Positions 55,142 through 64,000 of a stretch of 64,000 nt of DNA are shown in pieces (the stretch's first letter is position 1; each line of letters opens with the position of its first letter). Origin of the DNA: Saturnia japonica (taxonomy: Eukaryota; Arthropoda; Insecta; Lepidoptera; Saturniidae); NCBI GenBank assembly GCA_033032175.1, contig CM065320.1, forward strand, positions 12,419,413 to 12,483,412, read 5' to 3'. A program made the translations under genes and the position numbers. The notes below the pieces were generated by a model, which saw only the letters and a list, made by a program, of their open reading frames with translations, was not told where the DNA came from and did no database searches.

Positions 55142-57814
55142 ATGATATGTTTACTATGAGAATTCGTTTTTCTCAGCTCGTTTGATAATCGTCCTACCGG
55201 TTACTAGACCAGTTGAACAAAGACTTAATGAAGGATGTAATTAATATTCTCATTACGTTTACAAAGCAACACTAGTTTAGCGCTCGTGTTAAGTTACTAT
55301 GTTATACTAGTTATTATGTTACCCTTGTAAGGGCAAATTTTCTCAAAATAAATATATACTTCTATATTTATATGACAGGCCCAATTTCAATAACAGATAT
55401 AAATATAAAAATAGTCATTCCATCTTTTTGACCTAATAAAAACAAAAGATTTTTAGATAATTGCGTTAGGTTCTACAATAAAATTACTTAGCACATTACC
55501 GGTGTGGCTGATAATAGGTTCAAGAATCACGTCAAGCAAGTTTTATACTCGAAACGATTTTTTACAGTTAATCATTACGTAAACGACGGTGACGTCTGGA
55601 AGTGTTTTCTATGTACATCAACATAATGATAATAATTATAAACAATAATTTTGAAGAAAAAGAACAATTTAAAAATGTCGGTTGGTCGAGTTTCTTCACG
55701 GCTTTTGACTCGATGGCTGGAATGTTTTCCGAACCGGTAGCAGTATAGTAGTGCTCGTCGAAGCAGTATTTCTCTTTTACGTCACCAATACATATAGCGC
55801 TACCTTTGTTCTATAGGATAGTTTCAGGATAGATTATTTTTAAATTATAAAATGTTAATAATGTTCAATCAATAGTAATAGATAGCGAACTATGGTGTCT
55901 AATATAGTCGCTTATAATGACATTATTAATGGATTATTGCACAAGTAAACTGAAGTTATTATTATAATACAATATACATGTATTATGATTTAATATTTAG
56001 GCGACCGAGCTGTGCTCGGTGTCTTATATTTAAAAAAACACCTATCCAGGTAAACTTGGAATATAAAACATTATCTAAATGCACAAAGTTTCGTCGAAAT
56101 CTTTGGAGCCGTTTTCGACAAACCAATTGAACAAGAATTGCTCACTTAATATAATAAGATAAATAGAGTAAAATTAAATTCTAATAAAAAGATATAACAA
56201 GCCCTTTCTGTATTGATACATTAAAAGTGATAAAATCAAATGCTGCATAAAAACTTACAATTATGAACTAAACTAAAAAGTATTCTAGAGTAAAACAAGG
56301 CGTTGTAGCTTTTTCACTTTAGAAAGCATTTCGTCCGCGCCTAACAATGGGCCATCGTCTAAATAGTTTTGGTTACGTACACTCTAGACATTGGTATTGG
56401 GCTCGAAGGCAGCGCTGGTTCCACAGACTCTTGCCGTGGGCTGCCTCCACGTCAAGCAATAGTCCGTGAACAGAAATGGCATCGCTCATTCTTCTACAGC
56501 TACTGCATGCTACCACTATGCAGAAGAATACTGCGAGCAAGAAAGCGTAATCATCGTTTCATAAGCCGGTAAGCATCGCTTAATCTCAGCCACTTCATAA
56601 ACAATAACTATTTTGATTGCTATATTTTTTTAAGGAGAAAAGTTCTTTAGTACCGTTGTGATATCAAACGCGGTGAAACGAAAAAGCCACTAAGCAAATA
56701 CATCTATAAGATGTAACCTGCGAGAGAATGAGATAGAATACATTATACAGTATTTCCTATTGTCCTTTTCTTCTTTTTGTATGTTGTGTATGCCTACGTA
56801 TTACGAAGCCTTGGGAATAGGCGTCATAGCCAGCGTGGTGTACAGTTCACGTGTATCATTTATTTTAATTTTTTTTTGTCTGAAGGTTTCACTTCTACTG
56901 CTATACTCCACACATGTCTTTTAAAAAAATAATAATATTGAATATTGTTTCTTAGAGGTAACTCAATAGCAATAAAAAATCACTAATACGTAACCAATTT
57001 CCTTGTTGAATGTAAATAAAGGTATTTCTGTTTTTTACTTCTAGGATTTTTCAAAGTACTTGATTAAAAACTTATAATACAATTTCTACGTAATAAGACT
57101 TGATAAGTTTTCGTATTGAAAACATTATGCAATTTTTGGTTAAAATAATATGCAACATGATTGATACCTACATTACCTACCTTTAATTTTAATATCTACA
57201 TAACCCTAAACCTTTTTAAGCATTTTTCACAAATAACATAACACAAATAATTTTTTTTGTGTAACTCAAAAATAATTCGGTTTATAAAATGAACATTATA
57301 TATAATTGTTATTACCCAAGTTTTTTCATATTTTTACAAGCTTTTATAAACGATAAACTAGCTGTGTCCACGATTCCGCACGCGTTGTCTTCGTTCGATT
57401 TATTTATTATAATTAAAGTAATAATGATATTCCTTTTTTCCTACTTTGGTTACTAATCTTCTTTATTATGGATTCATAATTTCCCCCTGCTTTGCTCCCG
57501 TCATAGTTCGTCCCATCTTTTTTTATTTTCTAACTGAATTGCTAAATACTTACCAATTTTCACAGGTCTATTTTCAAAAATGAGGAATATTCATACAAAC
57601 GTTAATCCTCATTTTCACCACTTTAGGGGTTGAATTTCCAAATATCCTTCCTTAGTGCTCACCTACAGCATGAAAGGAAACCGCATCCAAATTTTCACTG
57701 TCCTAGCCCTAATATTAATTAGTTATTCGTTTGTTACCTAGTCATTAGCAAGTAGCTAATTATTTTATTTTACAAGCTTATAATAGTGCATTCTGATTAT
57801 TCAGTCAAAATCAT
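55142..57814. other. Upstream of the P450; repeats and unassigned DNA
   Basis: 56020-56160 resembles a common lepidopteran repeat ('acaaagtttcgtcgaaat'). The small frame at 56369-56572 ends near a GTAAGC but has no recognisable domain. No gene supported. Confidence 0.4.
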
Positions 57815-57890
57815 CATACCATCACGCCTGTATTTTCTGAAGAGTTAGGCAGAGGTATACTGATTTGCACCCACAGTTCTTGACGTTACA
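57815..57890 (-). mobile_element. SINE family D 3' fragment
   Basis: Reverse-complement match to the 'acacctctgcctaacc'/'acaggcgtg' part of 39800-39840. Confidence 0.5.
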
Positions 57891-58109
57891 TTACATTATT
57901 GTTACATATCAGAATTCGTGTGTATTCTTATTTCCAATCCACTTCATTCGTGCACGATAACCAAGCTATATTATACAAAATGTCATCAATACGGGAATAA
58001 ATAACGAAAATTTTTGAATACAAAATATAACTGTAGTATATTGACTTCACGAGGTAATGTATTGACTTCGCTCAAGCGCCTATATAACAGAGAACGCATA
58101 TGGCATATA

Positions 58110-58183
58110 GGTCAAGTCCGGTGAAGCTGTAAAAGCCATCAGAGACTCCAGGGCACCTAAGCCAGGGTCAGTTCTAAAAAAAA
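58110..58183 (+). mobile_element. Mini-retroposon 3 (74 bp) with 12-bp TSD
   Basis: Insert GGTCAAGTCCGGTGAAGC.. to GTTCTAAAAAAAA between perfect ATATGGCATATA repeats at 58098-58109 and 58184-58195. It contains the same 3' LINE terminus as minis 1 and 2, diverged in the hairpin. Confidence 0.88.
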
Positions 58184-58195
58184 ATATGGCATATA

Positions 58196-59529
58196 TAAGC
58201 AAGCCGATCGTAGTGCAAAACGGACGTATGCTGGTGAGGTGATGGTAATCTGATATAGATCTAGACAATACAATAACAATAACAAGATCCCGCTAAAAAC
58301 ATCAATAATCCTTATAATGTTTAACCTAACGTAACAAAATAAATATTGTAAAGTCTACGTTCCTGGGTCATATAATATATATTTATAAAATTTAAATCCG
58401 AAAAGCGGTTCTCGAGTTATGAGCAAAATAAATTCTGTACAGACGAAAATGTTACCTATTATATATTGTTTATATACTTTAAGTACTTTAAAATATATAT
58501 TTCAATAGTTATCATTTTAACTTCCACATTTTTGTTTGCTTACTTATATTATATTATATGTTATTAAGGTCAAGGCCCGTAAAACGAGTGCCTTTAGCTG
58601 CTAGTATACACCGTGATTAGAATACAAACATATTATTTGTATAGTTCAAACTATACATTGAAAAGGTCTGTTAAAATGTTTTTTTTTTACAGACTTTATA
58701 TTCAAACTTCGGAGACTCGAAAATCATTTTAAAAAATACTACGACAGCTTCGCTAAATGAAATTTCACATTCTATGATTAAATTTATTTTTATGGCAAAT
58801 GACATTAGAATCCGTCCAAATATATAAGCGTGCTTGAAGGACAAACAACCTTTCACATGTATAATATTATATATGGACAAGGTAAGATCTTTATCAGAAA
58901 CGTATTCAAAGAGCAAAACGCAACATATAAAATACCTACTCAAAAATAATAAAAAAATAACACGAACTTGTTGCGTTAATTATGTGAAGTAAGTCGCATT
59001 GGTTCGTCACTAGACCAATATCCAGTTTCGATATATTGTTATTTTCATTAATGCGTAATACGAATTTGATTGTATACCTTAGTTCAAATCAAATAAATAG
59101 ACCAAATTGGTATTTCATTATTATTGAAAATAAGTTTTGTTTGTTTTTAATGATGGTTACACAATAACTCGCGTAGGAATCTTTTCAATGTGGTTTTGTG
59201 TTTAGTTTCATGTAATAAATAAAGAAATTCATTAATATTTTGTCTGTTTACTTTTTGATTTGATCAGATTGTAACAAAATAATTATTTTGAAAAATTATA
59301 CTTATATTAAGAATAGCTGTGCCCGCGGCTCCCCTCACATGGACTATGGAATTATAGCGTCGGTTGTGGGTGCATTGAATCGTCCACGGCCCACGACGTC
59401 CATCAGGTGGTGATATCTCGCACGTAAAATTATTTTGAATTCCGTTGGGTTTGGCGGTAGTGTCTGCTGGGCAGATTTAAAAGATACAACAAAATTTATA
59501 ACGAGAAAAAAATCAAGTTCAATTTTTTG
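58196..59529. other. No gene recognised
   Basis: AT-rich. The 90-codon frame 58671-58943 (minus) lacks a domain or coding bias. A repeat start 'agctgtgcccgcggctcc' occurs near 59316. Confidence 0.45.
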
Positions 59530-59738
59530 AGATGTACCCTACTCTACCCTACCCTACCCTAGTCTATCTTCGAAGTCGTAGGTCCAATGCCAATGAAATT
59601 AAAGTGGGCCACCATTGGGGTATTCCCTGTCCAACAACAAAAGAAACATTTTAATCAGCTCATAAACAAAGAAGCTTTGGCTGAAAATCCATAAAAAATA
59701 TCCATTCGAATTCCTTTTTTTTTAATTCGTTTAAAAAC
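59530..59738 (-). mobile_element. MITE-like repeat family A, copy 6, with (TACCC)n
   Basis: Family A body from about 59558. Its left end is replaced by a TACCC/CTACCC minisatellite at 59534-59562. Confidence 0.6.
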
Positions 59739-60329
59739 GTAAACTGTTTTACTTGTATGTATTGAATGCCGTCGGTTGATCCACAGACAACCCTATACCG
59801 CCGTGTTCGTAATGAAATAATCTTTATTTTAATTTTAATTCATTTATCCAGGCCAGTTCAAGTTACTAGAATCGATTTACCTGTTTACCCAAGAGTTGTG
59901 ACGGGAAAAAAATATCTCATAATGTATGGTTTACTCAATGTAAGCCATTTAAACGCCCGCATCTTTTTCCCGAATTAACCATTATCACAAATATCCGTCA
60001 TTGCTTATTTCATTCGTTACTTTATGTAATAAAATATATTGTATATCCTGACAAGATAACATAGCCATGAATTAATAAAAACATATAAATCGGTTAAGTA
60101 GTTCTCGCGTGAAAAGAACATAAACCGACTGACAGACAGAAAAACGTTGAGTTTTATAATATGTAATAGGAGAAGCTCTTGTATAGTGCTGTTTGTTTAT
60201 GGATAAATTTTAATCTATACTGTTTACGCTAATTATATATATAATCGCGCAATCCTCTTTTCCCTCTCCCTCCGGCCGTTTTCCTATTACCACGACCGAT
60301 CCCCACCCGTTGCGCGGACTGGTGCAATA

Positions 60330-60364
60330 TCAGTCGTAACAAAAACGTATTAAGTGGTGGACCG
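60330..60364 (+). promoter_or_regulatory. Candidate Inr + DPE core promoter
   Basis: ATCAGTCG matches the arthropod initiator TCAGTY (A+1 at 60332). GGACC at +28 to +32 (60359-60363) matches the DPE consensus RGWYV at the exact spacing. Upstream is a CT-rich, GC-richer patch without TATA. Confidence 0.45.
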
Positions 60365-60458
60365 TACGTGTCTTTATTATTGTTCAAAATTGCTGTCGAA
60401 AGTGAGAGTGAAGCTGTCCGGACGCCCCCTGAAACTCAGCACGCGACCTGCACCAGAC
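60332..60458 (+). other. Candidate 5' non-coding exon with splice donor
   Basis: From the predicted start to CAGAC|GTGAGT at 60458/60459, a strong donor. There is no ATG-initiated frame of use, so it would be a leader exon of a plus-strand transcript whose body I cannot locate; an LTR-derived transcript is the alternative. Confidence 0.3.
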
Positions 60459-60649
60459 GTGAGTATCCATTTATTCACTCCTTCCTTCGCCTTGTGCCAC
60501 GTGCATTTTAAATATCAAGTTCCTTTTAACTAGCGCCTACATATACAATTAAAGTGTCTGTTTGTAATGTCAAAATAACAGTTTTTTACTAAATGCATAT
60601 GAAAGTATAAAACGATACCTATAACAAATAGCCCATTTTTCTTTATTTT

Positions 60650-60790
60650 GTCTGTCTGTCTTTCTGTTTGTTCCGGGTAATCTCCAAAACGGTTGGACCG
60701 ATTTTGACGGGACTTTCACTGAAAGATAGCTGATGTTATAAGGAGTAACTTACGTTACTTTTATTTTAGAAAAATAATTAGGGTTCCGCA
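60650..60790 (-). repeat. Dispersed repeat family I, copy 2
   Basis: Inverse of 11205-11330; followed by AGGGTTCCGCA, the inverted GGTACGGAACCCT end. Confidence 0.55.
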
Positions 60791-61334
60791 CAGATAATAA
60801 AAACCCTGTCATGGTGAATCAATTTGAGCGCTTAAGTATCTAATTCTGAGTAAACCATAAGAGATATAGCAAATTAATGTAATACATAATTATAGGCATT
60901 AAGAAGGCCTAGAAAAAGTCCGGGAGAGGATACATCTATCTTCTAAGGAACACCCACAATAAGAATTTTTGTCTTTAAAATAGCCGGGAGTGGGGGAGCA
61001 AAATTCGCGCGGGCATATAGTTAGCGGGCACAGCTGGTATATAATATAGACTCCGGAGTATCTACGTTATCAAAACATGTTTTGCTTACATTTTGATAAC
61101 TACACTTGGGCACTAAGTATGCCCACTTAGAGGAACGCAAGAAGAATGTAGAATAACAGAAAATATTTTCTTATTTCCTACTGGCCATATATACCAGTAT
61201 TATGTAATTTGAAAAAAGAAGATTTTGAATAGAATTTTACTTACTACTTTCATTTTGAAGTTTTTGGCGGGATATTTAAGTGACATGTTTTGGTTTTTAT
61301 TTTTGAGTGAAGGGAAAACTTCATTCGATAAGTT

Positions 61335-61935
61335 TTTGAGTGATAATGCCGGATCTCAGCGTAGTTCAGGTGTCCAAAGTTCTAACTTTATTTGAAAATG
61401 GTTACACTTACAATAAAGTATCTCAAACATTACGTGTGTCCAAATTGTGTGTGTTCCTAATTTTACAAGAAGTAAAGGACTAGGTCGCAAAAGAGTAACA
61501 ACAGAGAGGGACAACAGATTTATTGTAAACAGTGTCCTCAGAAGCAGCACTTCTACTTCTTTAGTAGTATGAAACAAGCTGCAAGACGTTCGACAAGTGA
61601 CAGGCAGCACCAAAACGATTAGAAGAAGAGTTTCTCTTTTTTTAAATGCACGATAATGCTCGTCCTCACACTGCACCGGTAGTATCCGAGTACCTTACTA
61701 AGGTCGGAATCGAAGGTTTAGTGTGGCAGCACGCGTACCAGACCTGAATCCGATAGAACACGTTTGGGATAAACTGGAAAAAAAAATACAAAGAAATCCA
61801 GCACTAGCTAACCTAAGGGACCTCAAAACTGCATTGGTTGTCTTGAACCTAATGCCACGAAGTTTCATTGACAATTTAAAAAAAATACGGATGCAAGCAG
61901 TTTTGATAGCGAGAGGAGGCAATACTAAATATTGA
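61335..61935 (+). pseudogene. Tc1-like transposase relic
   Basis: The N-terminal helix-turn-helix region (L-T-L-F-E-N-G-Y-T-Y-N-K-V-S-Q-T-L-R-V) begins after 61347. A frame change leads to R-K-R-V-T-T-E-R-D-N-R, then a deletion, then H-D-N-A-R-P-H-T-A (second Asp, about 61650), and finally P-D-L-N-P-I-E-H-V-W-D (catalytic Glu, about 61740-61770) with an intact C-terminus to 61935. Several frameshifts; no terminal repeats recognised. Confidence 0.75.
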
Positions 61936-63341
61936 TTTTTTCATGGTGTTACTCACCCATTATAAAAAAAAACAGTCTCGAGAAACATATTCAACTTTCA
62001 TTATGTTAGTTCAAAATTTCTTACAATTAAAATACTGATCTTATTGCATGTAATTTTTTTTTGTTTATTTATTCATTTGTGTTGAGAATGTAAATGTAAT
62101 TTATTTGATTCTATTCAACGAATTCTAAAAGCTTATGAACTCACTTTAACAACACTGACTACAGCCATACAGTCGAGGGATTCCCGGTAAAACAAACGAA
62201 AGGGGTTGCCAACTTGAGAGAACAAAATGAAAATGACGTACAATACAATTGAGAGATTCCCTGCAAAACATAAACGAAAAGGGTTGAGATCTTGAAAAAT
62301 TTTAATTGCCTAGTTTTATTTAAATTAATAAAAAACAATGTTACGTAACGCGATGTACGAAGCCCCCTCCCGGCCTTGTAACGCATTGTAACGTTTTAGA
62401 AGACCCCCTCCCCCAAACTGCGTTATGTAATACTTGAATGGCCCCTAAGTACGAGAAGTGAGAATAACGTTAGGCTACACAGGTGCGGCGAGCTGGAAAA
62501 AACCGTGCGGCACAGCTAGTCCTAAAATAAAAAGGTAAAATGTTAAAAACAATGTCGTCTAAAAATAATTCAAGGTATGTACCTAGTAAAATAAAATTAC
62601 ATGACAAATCGTGAGGCTTTCAACGGAACCTGTTACAGAGCAAACACTACAGGTTTTATTCGCCCTTTGCAAACATTAACGTGCGTTTAATATTCTTACC
62701 CGAGTGGAGATAGTCTTGAAACAACTATAGAAATGCGCAATGACGTGAAACGTGACGTCGTAAAAGCCACATAATATACATACATTTCCGCGATGATAGT
62801 TAGGCAGGAGACGTGTTAGTGTCCATTACAAGAATCTTTAGGGAAAACGTGTCGCCAACATATAACAATTTCATACAAATACACTTTTAACAAGTCGCAT
62901 TGCGGTATTTGTTTATAAGTTACGACAGCACATTGTTGGATTTGGAGGAAACAACGATTTCCTCTAATTTTTGGAGATTGTAGCTTTTATTCCTGCTAAA
63001 GTATTTTTCAATAAACAGTTTCAGTCCAATGTAATTTTTACTTATACCAAGAGGAAAACCACTCAGTAGTTTTTTTTTCAACAATCGTATGGTCCGCCTG
63101 ATTGTACGCGGCTACCTTAACCTATAATACCATAGGTATCACTAGCCCGTTTCCGACCTTGAAACCCCAACCCCAAGCAGCTCTGAAAAACCTACTCACC
63201 ACAGAAACACAACATAAGGTTATTTGGCTGCAATCTTCTGTAGGGTGAAGATTTCCATTAGTCAGACTGCTCCAAGTAGGGAGCATTCTCTAAAGAAATT
63301 TATCTGTATCCTACCTACTTTTAAATTACTATAGGAGATTC
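61936..63341. other. No intact gene; repeat-like patch at 62330-62460
   Basis: The 'taacgcattgtaacg' / 'gcgttatgtaatacttga' segment resembles a transposon-derived repeat seen in many insects. The rest is unassigned. Confidence 0.4.
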
Positions 63342-63814
63342 AGTTAAAATTCATCATAATATTCGCGATCCAGTACTAAATCTATCGGTTGTGTATTAAA
63401 TTCCCGCATTTCAAGTTGTATAACACCCACACTGTTCTTGAGTGAAGCAAATGGAATGAAAATTGTTAGTGATGATCTTGAAGGTCAGTTCATGTTTTTT
63501 GCCAACTCTCGTAATGTTTGATGACCATATTCTTTAAGAAATGTCTTGAGATGATCTTCATCGAAGTAGGAAAAACAGCCGGAGCAAGGATCATAGTCAA
63601 AGTCGAAATTGTCGTTTTTAAATTTAACAAACTAACTTTAAGCGGTATTTCGAGCTATGGCATCTAATCCATAGTCGTTGCAAACATTACGAACTGCTTT
63701 CGCATATTTAAGACCAGGGCAAAAGGTGAAATAGGGCAGATGTAGAAAATGCATTGTTTTCTCCTGGAACTTCCGTCTCAAAAGCTTCTGTTCTTTAAGC
63801 AACAAAACACAAAA
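63342..63814 (-). pseudogene. Broken coding exon, family not recognised
   Basis: After a splice-acceptor-like TTTCCTGCAG (plus 63815-63824) the minus strand is open for about 50 codons, including M-H-F-L-H-L-P-Y-F-T-F-C-P-G-L-K-Y and V-C-N-D-Y-G. Two stops follow, then coding-like F-D-Y-D-P-C-S-G-C-F-S-Y-F-D-E-D-H, then a frame change and L-T-I-F-I-P-F-A-S-L-K..E-Y-Y-D-E-F ending in TAA at 63342-63344. The cysteine spacing and F-T-F-C-P loosely recall the extracellular start of DEG/ENaC (pickpocket) channels, but I do not trust that assignment. Either a pseudogene or a fragment of a gene continuing beyond the window. Confidence 0.4.
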
Positions 63815-64000
63815 CTGCAGGAAATAAATATTTCGTACAAAAAACGCTGAAATTTTACTTACTTAACAGCTCAACGAAATGTGAATCAAAATTAACAAAA
63901 GTGTTCCAAAAACACCATTCTAAATAACAAAGATAAAAATTCAACATAGCGCGAATCCAGAGCTAATTAGCACAACATAAGACTTAAAACGTCTGCTTCA

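Noticed and set aside
59534..59562. Telomere-like array
   Set aside because: The unit is TACCC/CTACCC, not the insect TTAGG/CCTAA repeat, and it is only a few units long inside a MITE copy.

Overview
The window is nuclear DNA from an insect, most likely a moth or butterfly (Lepidoptera). It is AT-rich, genes have long introns, and about half the recognisable sequence is transposable elements. Four short elements fit non-autonomous Helitrons of the Lep1 type, which I know from lepidopteran genomes. Others are a BEL/Pao retrotransposon, Jockey-, CR1- and RTE-type LINEs, tRNA-derived SINEs and several Tc1/mariner copies. I see no bacterial operon, CRISPR array, rRNA gene or functional tRNA gene.

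Layout. 1-6524: 3' nine-tenths of a BEL/Pao LTR retrotransposon with one intact 1754-codon polyprotein and its 3' LTR; the 5' LTR lies outside the window. 6525-25082: intergenic DNA holding LINE, SINE, Helitron, MITE and mariner remains, with no host exon that I can support. 25083-26120: a decayed mariner that ends 17 bases from the stop codon of the main host gene. 26138-55079, minus strand: one complete cytochrome P450 gene of the CYP4 clan. I assembled it from 11 exons with consensus GT-AG junctions and matching phases; the spliced frame is 1488 nt (495 aa plus stop), with every P450 landmark present. Its introns carry most of the repeats of the middle of the window, including a nearly intact Tc1/mariner element (37714-39023), LINE copies with readable target-site duplications, MITEs and candidate solo LTRs. 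55142-64000: mostly repeats, a Tc1 relic, a candidate Inr+DPE core promoter with a splice donor on the plus strand, and a broken coding exon at the right edge on the minus strand.

How it works together. The only intact host gene is the P450, a membrane-anchored microsomal monooxygenase by family. The rest is a record of transposition into and around it. The most unusual signal is a set of three tiny retroposed inserts (about 38-78 bp), each flanked by an 11-12 bp target-site duplication. They derive from the 3' terminus of a Jockey-type LINE present elsewhere in the window, and all three begin at the same point of that LINE. This looks like a discrete minimal retroposon or a fixed reverse-transcription stop, not random 5' truncation.

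Limits: all calls come from reading the sequence and recalled family motifs; no searches were run. Repeat boundaries without stated target duplications are approximate to a few tens of bases.
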